Of a DNA stretch of 8,362 nucleotides, positions 1 to 6,438 are shown one piece after another (the first letter of the stretch is position 1; each line of letters begins with the position of its first letter). The notes beneath the pieces are model-generated. The model saw only the letters and a list, made by a program, of their open reading frames with translations, made no database searches and was not told where the DNA came from. Source of the stretch: Balneolaceae bacterium (GTDB taxonomy: Bacteria > Bacteroidota > Rhodothermia > Balneolales > Balneolaceae); contig PWFZ01000392.1 in NCBI GenBank assembly GCA_003555185.1, forward strand, positions 1-8,362, written 5' to 3'. The position numbers and the translations under genes are program-made.

Positions 1-1
1 A

Positions 2-625
2 AGAGGGGTGGGAGGAGAACTTTTTGGACGGTACAGATCCAACAAGGCATCATTTGAGCTTGCCGGATATTATAATTATTTCGGAAACTTTCTGTATGCT
101 CAGGATACCGGCAGGCCGAGTATTCCCAGAGCAGACTTAAATGAATTTCAATTCATCGGTACACAAGCCACTTTATATGGAGCTGAACTATCCGCTGAGT
201 ACCGGTTTTTAAATAATTTTTCGGTAGACGGTAATCTCTCGTATACAATTGGTGACCGTGTTGTACCGGAGGAAGCAAGAGAAGCCACAAATTTAACTGA
301 GGCAAATCAACCGCTTCCGATGATTCCACCGTTTAAAGGAAATGTAGGTATTCGTTACAGTACCAATAATTTTTCATTCGGAACAAGAATGAGAACTGCT
401 GCTGCACAAAACAGAGTTGGGGAAAATGAATCCCCTACAGAAGGATATGCAGTGTTTGACCTGAATTCTCAATACAGGTTTGATTGGAATGGAATGTTAC
501 ACACCGTCTCCTTAAGTGCGCAAAATATATTTAATGAAGAGTACTACAATCATCTTTCTTTGGTAAAAGATATTTTTCCTGAACCTGGAAGAAGTATTAA
601 TTTACTTTACAGAGTTTATTTTTAA
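2..625 (+). CDS. TonB-dependent outer-membrane receptor, C-terminal fragment
   Basis: This is the last 207 residues of an outer-membrane beta-barrel receptor whose N-terminal signal, plug and first barrel strands lie before the window. The reading frame is open from base 2. A GTG at base 8 lies mid-strand and is not a credible start. Alternating aromatic/polar strands are visible throughout, for example YYNYFGNFLY and LYGAELSAEYRF. A 'LPMIPPFKGNVGIRY' stretch and an 'EGYAVFDLNSQY' stretch are typical of the final TonB-receptor strands. The end is diagnostic: a NIFNEEYYNHLSLVKD segment, then PEPGRSINLLYRVYF with the terminal Phe recognised by the BAM machinery. The NHLS...K...PEPGR pattern recalls siderophore- and zinc-type (ZnuD-like) receptors, but the substrate cannot be read from this fragment. 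The gene stops 52 bases before the next co-directional gene and no clear hairpin is visible between them, so read-through is possible. Family call is firm; ligand unknown. Confidence 0.9.
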   Translation, partial: RGVGGELFGRYRSNKASFELAGYYNYFGNFLYAQDTGRPSIPRADLNEFQFIGTQATLYGAELSAEYRFLNNFSVDGNLSYTIGDRVVPEEAREATNLTEANQPLPMIPPFKGNVGIRYSTNNFSFGTRMRTAAAQNRVGENESPTEGYAVFDLNSQYRFDWNGMLHTVSLSAQNIFNEEYYNHLSLVKDIFPEPGRSINLLYRVYF

Positions 626-677
626 TCCTGTTACAACTTGTTCTCGTTTCAATTAAACAAAAAGCTCACGCTCTAAG

Positions 678-1445
678 ATGAATAACAATAATTATAATGC
701 TATTAGTACTGCTGTAATTCTCGCAGCAGGTATGGGAAGCCGGCTATCTCCCTTAACCGATGATAAGGCGAAGTGTCTGGTAAAGGTAAATGGGAAAACC
801 ATACTCGACTCTATCATAGAGTCTCTTGTCCGCTCAGGTTACAAGGAATTGGTTATTGTAACCGGTTATAAGTCTGAGTCCATTCACCGGCATTTTCAAG
901 ATACTGAACACCCAATTCAAGTCAGGTTTATTCACAATGAAGTCTACTACTGCACTAATAACATTTACTCCCTCCAGCTGGCATTAAAACAACTCGATAA
1001 AGCATTTACGCTTATTGAATCGGATCTTGTTTTTGATAGTGATTTAATGGACTTAATGAAGCAACCGGATTCAATTGCTTTAAGTAGCTTTGACCCGACC
1101 ATTCATAATGGTACAGTTGCTACACTTTCAGGTAATCATTCTCTTGAAAAATTTTATATAAAGGAATCTGCAAATACAGATAAAAAACTTTACAAAACCG
1201 TCAATATTTATTCCTTTTCCCGAAAAACTTCTGCTCTACTTCATCAAAAAATTAGCACTTATATAAGGCAGGATCGTGTAAACTGTTACTATGAATATGC
1301 GATCGATGATTTGGTTAAAAGCGGAGATCTAACTCTAAAATTCGCGGATTTTGATCAGGGTTGGTGGGATGAAATTGATTCTCCTGAAGATCTTAAACGA
1401 GTTGAGCAGAAAATTAAAGCAACTGACCTTGAATGCGCTTTCTAA
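678..1445 (+). CDS. LicC-like nucleotidyltransferase (probable CTP:alcohol-phosphate cytidylyltransferase)
   Basis: A 255-residue cytoplasmic enzyme of the GT-A fold NTP-transferase superfamily, close in layout to phosphocholine cytidylyltransferase (LicC) and related 2-aminoethylphosphonate cytidylyltransferases. Visible motifs are: nucleotide-binding VILAAGMGSRLSPLTDDKAK (residues 13-32) followed by CLVKVNGKTIL; VTGYKSE (61-67); the LicC-type NEVYYCTNNIYSLQLA (87-102); a metal-binding LIESDLVFD (112-120); KTVNIYSFS (173-181); YYEYAIDDL (204-212); and a C-terminal WWDEIDSPEDL (229-239). Length is normal for a single-domain member. The ATG at 678 leaves only about 10 residues before the first beta strand, as expected; no strong Shine-Dalgarno sequence precedes it. 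Its 3' end overlaps the next gene by 13 bases, so the two are almost certainly co-transcribed and translationally coupled. That partner is a CDP-glycerol-type transferase, which supports a CDP-activated product. The actual alcohol phosphate (choline-P, glycerol-P, an aminophosphonate or other) is not determined by the sequence. A sugar-1-phosphate substrate is the main alternative. Confidence 0.85.
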   Translation: MNNNNYNAISTAVILAAGMGSRLSPLTDDKAKCLVKVNGKTILDSIIESLVRSGYKELVIVTGYKSESIHRHFQDTEHPIQVRFIHNEVYYCTNNIYSLQLALKQLDKAFTLIESDLVFDSDLMDLMKQPDSIALSSFDPTIHNGTVATLSGNHSLEKFYIKESANTDKKLYKTVNIYSFSRKTSALLHQKISTYIRQDRVNCYYEYAIDDLVKSGDLTLKFADFDQGWWDEIDSPEDLKRVEQKIKATDLECAF

Positions 1446-2680
1446 AAAACATCGGATCTGCTGATGTAGTTTCCTATAGCACTCAGTGGTTTTTTGGAAT
1501 ACTCTCTGTTGTCGCCTGTTTCTTTGTTAAAAATACCCGCCGTCACATAGTGTTAACTTCTTTTCACGGTGATGGGTATAGGGGAAATACGAAAGTTATT
1601 TTTGAGCACCTTCATAACTCAAAAGATTTGCAGGCTGTGTGGCTCAGCCGTAACAAATCAGTAGTAAGAATGCTCAAAAATAAATTCGGAGATAATTCCG
1701 CCTTTTTAATTCACTCATTTAAAGGCGTGATGCTGCTTTGCAGGGCTCGTATTATCTGTTTCACCCATGGAACGAGTGATTATCCATTTATGCGACTTAA
1801 TCGCAATTCTTTATTAATACACACCTATCACGGTCTTCCCACAAAACGCGGTGAGTTTATGAAACCGTCAGGTTCAACCAAAATAAATTTTTTCCATAAA
1901 CTCATCCTGAATTACAGATTTAGCCAAATCGATTATTTCTTATCCTCTTCACAATTTGTGACAGATATATTTAAAGAACGGTTTGGGTTAGACAAAGACC
2001 AATTTTTGAAGACCGGTTTTCCCGCTTACGATCATCTTATACATACCGGTAAATTATCAACGAACTCAGAAAAAGATGAAAAGCTAATTCTATACGCCCC
2101 TACTTACAGACGAACTACAAAAACCAAGTGGTTTCCATTTCAGGATTTCGATCTGGATGAACTATATATTTTTCTTGAAGAGAATAATGCACGGATTGGA
2201 TTACGCCCCCACCCTAATGAATCAACAGGTTTTAATACCTTACTCTCAAAAGGTGAACGTATCTTTCTGGCAGATGACACCATATTTGAAGATATCAATA
2301 CGCTGACCTTAGCATCTGATGCAATCGTAACGGATTACAGTGGTATTTATTTAGAAGGGTTATTGAAAGATATTCCCCCACTTTTTATTCCATATGATTA
2401 TGAAAGTTACGAACGTGGATGTCCCTATAACTATCACGATGTTACACCCGGACCAAAAATCAGTTCTCAAAAAGACTTTATGAAGGGATTAAAGGACGCA
2501 TTATCCGGAGCCGATTCATTTTCAAAGGAGCGTCAGCGGGTTAAGAATCTTTTTTTCTATCATACAGATGGTAGATCAACAGAACGGGTATCGGCACTTT
2601 TGAAAAAACACCTTGTTGAAGAACAAAGTATTAATCAGGTAGCCGACTTAGCCTCCTCCGAAATTTCTACAGGCGCATAA
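1433..2680 (+). CDS. CDP-glycerol glycerophosphotransferase family protein (TagB/TagF-like)
   Basis: A 415-residue single-domain member of the Glyphos_transf family (PF04464). This family transfers glycerol-phosphate or similar alcohol phosphates from a CDP carrier to a polymer or glycan at the inner face of the membrane. The N-terminus has a short hydrophobic stretch (about 19-32) and an amphipathic region (96-110) that could anchor it at the membrane. Family signatures are: TYHGLPTKRGEF (131-142), carrying the first catalytic-type His; SSSQFVTDIF and TGFPAYD (194-200); LILYAPTYRR (218-227); RPHPNE (258-263), with the second conserved His-Pro; and IVTDYSGIYLEGLLKDIPP (298-316), then PYDYESYERGCPYNY and a late DGRSTERV (379-386). 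All key residues expected for activity are present. The last ~20 residues look like a non-conserved tail and overlap the convergent gene on the other strand by 46 bases. The 13-base overlap with the upstream cytidylyltransferase suggests a two-step cassette. Alternative: it moves a phosphate-linked group other than glycerol. Confidence 0.88.
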   Translation: MRFLKNIGSADVVSYSTQWFFGILSVVACFFVKNTRRHIVLTSFHGDGYRGNTKVIFEHLHNSKDLQAVWLSRNKSVVRMLKNKFGDNSAFLIHSFKGVMLLCRARIICFTHGTSDYPFMRLNRNSLLIHTYHGLPTKRGEFMKPSGSTKINFFHKLILNYRFSQIDYFLSSSQFVTDIFKERFGLDKDQFLKTGFPAYDHLIHTGKLSTNSEKDEKLILYAPTYRRTTKTKWFPFQDFDLDELYIFLEENNARIGLRPHPNESTGFNTLLSKGERIFLADDTIFEDINTLTLASDAIVTDYSGIYLEGLLKDIPPLFIPYDYESYERGCPYNYHDVTPGPKISSQKDFMKGLKDALSGADSFSKERQRVKNLFFYHTDGRSTERVSALLKKHLVEEQSINQVADLASSEISTGA

Positions 2681-3585
2681 TAGTTTATAATTAAGTATAG
2701 AAATAGATTGGTTAGTTTTACCAGTGCGCTCGATACCAGCAACATACCGGCAACCTCCGCAGTTGCCATTTCAAGCGTCATTGAAAGCTCAATACCTGCC
2801 CACATAAAAATAAGATCTTTACTAGGTACAAAGGGTATGCGGTTGACTACAATGATAATTGCCAAAAACGTAAACCAAACAGAAAGTGGAGTAAATGGAA
2901 TTACAATTGCCCACTGAACAATCAGCAATCCATGGTGGATTAAAAACCTGCCCAAATAAATTGAAAAAATGGTTAAGGTTTTGTTTAGTGGCAGATCAAA
3001 CAGATAATCTTTGAATCTTCTCAATAAGTAAACAGCTGCCGCAGTTAAAATAACACCAACAGCTACATACAATAAATTTACTCTTCCAATGAACTGTGAG
3101 GGTTCAATCTGGCCGGTCATAATCAGTGCCACAATTAATAAAATGGCTACGAGGTATGATGTAAATGCCGAGATAATATTATTATCCCGAATATCCTTAA
3201 GTAGGTCAGTTTCTGATTTATTATTCTGCCGACGGCCCCAAACGAACAGGTAGGCTTCGCCGGAGTAACCCATTACCTCTTCGTTATAAACTTTTTTTGT
3301 GATAAATGCCTTAAATCCTTCAAACGCTTTAAAATTCCAAATTTGTTTATAGATAATGATTTCGGCAACCGGCAGTGTGAAAAATAGAACTACAAATAAT
3401 ACATAGAACAGTGGTTGGGTCGGAAGAGATCGTAAAACCTCTCCCCACCCTATTCCATGAATTTGATACAGAATCAATCCAACAATAGATAAAACAAAAA
3501 GTCTTTTTATGAACTGCTTTCGCTTTTTTGTTAATAGCCTGTCCATTGAATTTTTATTGAAATACTTTTTAAAAAGGCTATTCAT
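2635..3585 (-). CDS. Polytopic inner-membrane protein, possible flippase-like (LPG_synthase_TM-type) protein
   Basis: A 316-residue integral membrane protein with a basic cytoplasmic N-terminus (KKYFNKN, LTKKRKQFIKR) and about seven hydrophobic segments, near residues 28-45, 57-79, 136-157, 169-189, 212-230, 232-250 and 276-301. Between segments 2 and 3 is a polar stretch with VAEIIIYKQIWNF, then NEEVMGYSGEAYLFVWGRR (101-119). Near the end is VNRIPFVPSKDLIFMWAGIEL (247-267). The 'E...K..W', 'G..GE.y.' and late 'P.P...E' spacing recalls the flippase-like domain of lysylphosphatidylglycerol synthases and related UPF0104 proteins, but the match is remote and by eye. No enzymatic domain follows the membrane part. 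The ATG at 3585 gives the longest sensible N-terminus; an internal ATG (residue 14) is an alternative. Its 3' end runs into the glycerophosphotransferase gene. The neighbourhood suggests a role in lipid or glycan export, which is inference only. Confidence 0.75.
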   Translation of the reverse strand: MNSLFKKYFNKNSMDRLLTKKRKQFIKRLFVLSIVGLILYQIHGIGWGEVLRSLPTQPLFYVLFVVLFFTLPVAEIIIYKQIWNFKAFEGFKAFITKKVYNEEVMGYSGEAYLFVWGRRQNNKSETDLLKDIRDNNIISAFTSYLVAILLIVALIMTGQIEPSQFIGRVNLLYVAVGVILTAAAVYLLRRFKDYLFDLPLNKTLTIFSIYLGRFLIHHGLLIVQWAIVIPFTPLSVWFTFLAIIIVVNRIPFVPSKDLIFMWAGIELSMTLEMATAEVAGMLLVSSALVKLTNLFLYLIINYYAPVEISEEAKSAT

Positions 3586-3601
3586 TTATATCCGGAAATG
3601 A

Positions 3602-3609
3602 CAAATTTA
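3602..3609 (-). promoter_or_regulatory. Candidate Bacteroidota-type -7 promoter element for the membrane-protein gene
   Basis: Read on the minus strand, bases 3609 to 3602 spell TAAATTTG. This is a full match to the TAnnTTTG -7 consensus known from Bacteroidota. It sits 16 bases before the ATG at 3585, giving a plausible very short leader. No convincing TTTG-like -33 element stands at the expected distance, so this could be chance in AT-rich DNA. Confidence 0.35.
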
Positions 3610-3793
3610 TTATTCTTTTAAAAGCTAAGGTCTGTGAAATGAGTATTTTGTGTCAGGTGAAAAACCAATTTTCAAAAACGTGCAACGAATGCCACACTTT
3701 TACGTTCGCAGAAGAAGTTATACATAATTATTAATAATGACCCGTTACAATTCGGGACGATCTCCTAACAAAGTTGCTCACAAACTAATAATA

Positions 3794-4900
3794 ATGCTCA
3801 AGCAAATTCATTTTAGAAGTGCTTTTTTTACTGGTAAAATCAAGAAAACAGGCTGTTTTTGTGTACTGTTTTTAATCTTTTTTCTTACTGCTAATGCTTC
3901 AAACCTACACCACAACACTTCTGATGATGAGCTGAGAAATGTATCTGCAGACAGAATATGGGCCCAAACCCTGGAAGGCAGCTATTTCAATGAGTTCTGG
4001 AATTATCAGTTTTATTTTGATAATGGGATGAAACTGCACATTGTATTTTCTGCCGCCAATTTCGGAAGTCTTAAATCACCGGTAACGGGTGTACGGGCAA
4101 GTGTTTTTTATCCTGATGGAACCGTTCACCAAATATCGCGTGAATATCCATTAGAAAGATTAGTTCAAGATAAAGAGACTTATACATTTTTATTGAGACC
4201 TGATAGAGAAATTTATTTCACTGGTAAGCTTCCGGAAGAACACCGGGTTGTAATGAAGACAACAAAAGACGGAGTGAGCTACGATATTGATATTAGCTTT
4301 GAGAATATTGAAAGAGGCTTCATGTGGAATGATGGCAAGTTTCAAATAAAAAATGAAACTGTCGGAATTGTCACTCACATTCCTTTTGCCGATGTATCAG
4401 GTCACATTTCCGTGAATGAAAAACATGATAAGGTACGCGGGACGGCTTATATGGACCATACTCACCAGCATCAAACCACTACACATATGATGGATAGCGG
4501 ATATCGGTTTATACAGCATGAGGACAGAGATAACTGGAATCTTTTATACATGCTTATTCCTGCCAACTCAAAACCTATCGGATATAAATTAAGCAATGAA
4601 AAAGGAGAAATAGAGCTTTCCATTGTTGAAGAGTTTTCCTTGGTAGCCGATGGAAAAGCATTTGGAAAAACCTTCCCCAGAATAGTAGACATTACGTTAG
4701 AATCTTCTCAATCAATTCGAATAGCCAGAACTGAAGATCAAGAACGTTTCTCTATTTTAAGTGAGCTGAGTTGGATAGCACGTCGTGCTGCACGCACTTT
4801 TTTAGGGGGTGAAGTTGTCGATTTCCGTGGTGAAGGCACGTTAATGGAGAGATCAAAAAAACCGAAGCACGGCGATTATAATTTCTTTTTTGTTGAATAG
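3794..4900 (+). CDS. Exported CrtC/AttH/Svf1-like double-lipocalin protein
   Basis: A 368-residue secreted protein if the ATG at 3794 is used; an in-frame ATG at 3737 would add 19 residues. The later start is preferred because it gives a more normal Sec signal: basic GKIKK, then a hydrophobic CVLFLIFFL core, then a cleavage site after ANA (residue 35). The mature part is beta-rich, with FWNYQFYFDNGMKLHIVFS, VRASVFYPDGTVHQIS and a second half starting near IVTHIPFADVSGHISV. This two-barrel layout, the VRGTAYMDH step at the junction (residues 214-222) and the late DFRGEGTLMER (343-353) match the CrtC hydratase/AttH/Svf1 superfamily. These are lipocalin-like proteins that bind or modify hydrophobic ligands, including carotenoids, lipids and polyketide intermediates. 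The usual DHNWG-like motif is replaced by DHTHQHQ plus TTTHMM, a cluster of four histidines. Substrate unknown. The gene stands alone between divergent and co-directional neighbours. Superfamily call is fairly confident; enzymatic activity is not established. Confidence 0.72.
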   Translation: MLKQIHFRSAFFTGKIKKTGCFCVLFLIFFLTANASNLHHNTSDDELRNVSADRIWAQTLEGSYFNEFWNYQFYFDNGMKLHIVFSAANFGSLKSPVTGVRASVFYPDGTVHQISREYPLERLVQDKETYTFLLRPDREIYFTGKLPEEHRVVMKTTKDGVSYDIDISFENIERGFMWNDGKFQIKNETVGIVTHIPFADVSGHISVNEKHDKVRGTAYMDHTHQHQTTTHMMDSGYRFIQHEDRDNWNLLYMLIPANSKPIGYKLSNEKGEIELSIVEEFSLVADGKAFGKTFPRIVDITLESSQSIRIARTEDQERFSILSELSWIARRAARTFLGGEVVDFRGEGTLMERSKKPKHGDYNFFFVE

Positions 4901-5075
4901 AGTGAATAAACATCTACTGACACAAATGGTGATATCTTTCGAGTTATTCATTGAACTATTTCCTTATTGATTCCCTTTCATTTGTTGCTACTAATCACAG
5001 AATAATTTCCACAGTATTTCACTTCTTAAAAACAAGAATCTTCACATAATTTTTGGTATCACTCTCAGTGCTGTA

Positions 5076-6179
5076 ATGGGAGTTTCGAGCATCGCCCCTG
5101 CCCTGCCTTCCATATCCAGAGCATTGGATGTATCAACACAGCAAATTGGTCTGCTCATTACTGTATTCACGCTTCCGGGGATTTTTCTAACTCCTGTGCT
5201 GGGCATATTTGCAGATCGCTGGGGACGCAAAAGAATTCTGATACCGTCTTTAATGCTCTTTGGCACAGCAGGAGTATTGTGCGGCTTTAGCACAGATTTC
5301 GACCAACTTCTCTGGCTGCGATTTATACAAGGAATTGGGGCAGCTGCTTTAGGAACTCTAAATGTAACGCTGATCGGTGATCTTTTCTCAGGAAATGATC
5401 GCGCCACCGCCATGGGCTATAATGGAAGTGTATTAAGTGTAGGTACTGCAGTATATCCTGCAATTGGCGGTGCCCTTGCCACCATAGGATGGTTTTATCC
5501 ATTTTTCCTAAGTGCTCTCGCTATTCCGGTTGGGATTTATGCCGCTTTTGCACTTAAAACCATACCGGCACAAAATGGAAATAGCCTGAGCTCTTATTTC
5601 GCCAAAATATCTGATGCTTTAAAAAGTAAAAAAGTCATTGGGCTCCTGGCATCTGCATTCTTGACATTCTTTATTCTCTACGGGGGATTTATAACATTTC
5701 TTCCCATTTTACTCGATCAGGAATTTGGTCAAAGCTCGTTAATTATTGGCTTACTCCTTTCAATAACATCTTTCGTAACTGCACTGACAGCCTCACAACT
5801 TGGCAGGTTAACACTTCGGTTTACTGAACAGCGGTTAATCCTCACTGCAGCCATTATTTACCTGATTATTTTTTTAACCATCCCCACAATTAGCACCGTT
5901 GGAGGCATGATTGTTCCTATAATGTTCTTTGGTGTCGCACAAGGACTCAATATTCCAAGCATTTTAAACCTGCTAACGGGTCATGCACCGGCAGAATTCA
6001 GGGCCGCATTTCTATCGGTAAACTGGATGGTAATACGAACCGGTCAAACCGTTGGCCCTTATATTTTGGGACTCGTTTACGTTTACCTTGATATCTATGG
6101 CACGTTTTATTTCACAGCCGGAGTAGCTCTCTTATTTGTAATTGTTTCCTCAACTCTCTTAAGGCCCCATTTTAAATAA
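5076..6179 (+). CDS. MFS transporter, DHA1-type drug/metabolite exporter (true start probably further upstream)
   Basis: A 12-helix-type major facilitator, 367 residues from the only canonical start codon. Motif A is clear between helices 2 and 3 (GIFADRWGRKRIL, residues 43-55). WLRFIQGIGAAALG (80-93) follows, then GDLF..NDRATAMGYNGSVLSVGTAVYPAIGG (101-132), which carries the glycine-rich motif C typical of proton-coupled DHA1 antiporters. A central loop (about 162-186) separates two six-helix halves. ATG 5076 starts in the middle of helix 1: the same frame is open back to base 4995 and reads LLKNKNLHIIFGITLSAV directly before MGVSS. This is a textbook MFS N-terminus. No ATG, GTG or TTG lies in frame between the stop at 4992-4994 and base 5076, so initiation may use ATT 5016 (387 residues) or another near-cognate codon. 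Otherwise the start codon has been lost or misread. The gene ends at a strong terminator. Substrate unknown. Confidence 0.88.
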   Translation: MGVSSIAPALPSISRALDVSTQQIGLLITVFTLPGIFLTPVLGIFADRWGRKRILIPSLMLFGTAGVLCGFSTDFDQLLWLRFIQGIGAAALGTLNVTLIGDLFSGNDRATAMGYNGSVLSVGTAVYPAIGGALATIGWFYPFFLSALAIPVGIYAAFALKTIPAQNGNSLSSYFAKISDALKSKKVIGLLASAFLTFFILYGGFITFLPILLDQEFGQSSLIIGLLLSITSFVTALTASQLGRLTLRFTEQRLILTAAIIYLIIFLTIPTISTVGGMIVPIMFFGVAQGLNIPSILNLLTGHAPAEFRAAFLSVNWMVIRTGQTVGPYILGLVYVYLDIYGTFYFTAGVALLFVIVSSTLLRPHFK

Positions 6180-6180
6180 A

Positions 6181-6211
6181 AAAACTCCGGGAGATTCAAT
6201 CCCGGAGTTTT
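6181..6211 (+). terminator. Intrinsic terminator after the MFS gene
   Basis: A perfect 12-bp inverted repeat (AAAACTCCGGGA, 6181-6192, pairing with TCCCGGAGTTTT, 6200-6211) with a seven-base loop (GATTCAA). It begins one base after the stop codon of the transporter. The stem ends in four T's on the plus strand and in a run of A's on its 5' side. It should therefore terminate rightward transcription and could also work leftward. Confidence 0.9.
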
Positions 6212-6245
6212 ATGCTTTAGGTTCCAGCATAGGAGTGACTAAATA

Positions 6246-6268
6246 GCTAATCCTTAGGGAAGATTAGC
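6246..6268. repeat. Short inverted repeat in the spacer before the amidohydrolase
   Basis: GCTAATC (6246-6252) and GATTAGC (6262-6268) form a perfect 7-bp inverted repeat around a nine-base centre. It lies well upstream of the candidate promoter, so it would be an operator-like DNA site rather than part of the leader RNA. It may also be chance. Beyond this and the promoter, nothing recognisable is seen in 6212-6438: no tRNA, no further hairpin with a U tract and no small ORF of note. Confidence 0.3.
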
Positions 6269-6380
6269 AAATGCTGTACTGTATAGAGAATTTCCCTGTA
6301 AAAATGTTACACTTTTTCTGTAGAAGATTCATTTTACGATAATCGACTCATTTTAATTGGTTCAATTTTGTATCATCCGC

Positions 6381-6409
6381 TTAACTGAATGAATGCTACC
6401 CACTATAAT
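6381..6409 (+). promoter_or_regulatory. Candidate promoter for the amidohydrolase gene
   Basis: TTAACT (6381-6386, four of six matches to TTGACA) is separated by exactly 17 bases from a perfect TATAAT (6404-6409). Transcription would begin near 6416, about 23 bases before the ATG at 6439. This argues against the TTG at 6409 as a start, because it overlaps the -10 box. If the host uses the Bacteroidota TAnnTTTG promoter type instead, the nearby CAATTTTG (6363-6370) is the rival -7 element. Confidence 0.4.
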
Positions 6410-6438
6410 TGAACTTCAATAAACACGACCCTATTATC

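Noticed and set aside
8..10. GTG as the start of the first gene
   Set aside because: The frame is open to the window edge and the protein begins in the middle of barrel strands, so the gene is truncated by the window, not started here.
2708..2917. 69-codon open frame on the plus strand
   Set aside because: It lies antisense inside the membrane-protein gene, whose hydrophobic segments explain the composition; no independent domain or leader is visible.
4190..4378. 62-codon open frame on the minus strand
   Set aside because: Antisense to the lipocalin-like gene, with no recognisable protein features.
4471..4692. 73-codon open frame on the minus strand
   Set aside because: Antisense shadow of the lipocalin-like gene; the plus-strand product has clear family motifs over this stretch.
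5042..5413. 123-codon open frame on the minus strand
   Set aside because: Fully antisense to the MFS N-terminal half; its Pro/Ser/Arg-rich product is what the complement of helix codons gives.
6353..6380. Possible tRNA T-arm (GGTTCAATT)
   Set aside because: No matching acceptor, D or anticodon stems around it and no CCA-proximal stem; chance similarity.
6409..6438. TTG start giving ten extra residues to the amidohydrolase
   Set aside because: It would sit in front of a well-formed signal peptide and overlaps a TATAAT box; ATG 6439 is the better start.
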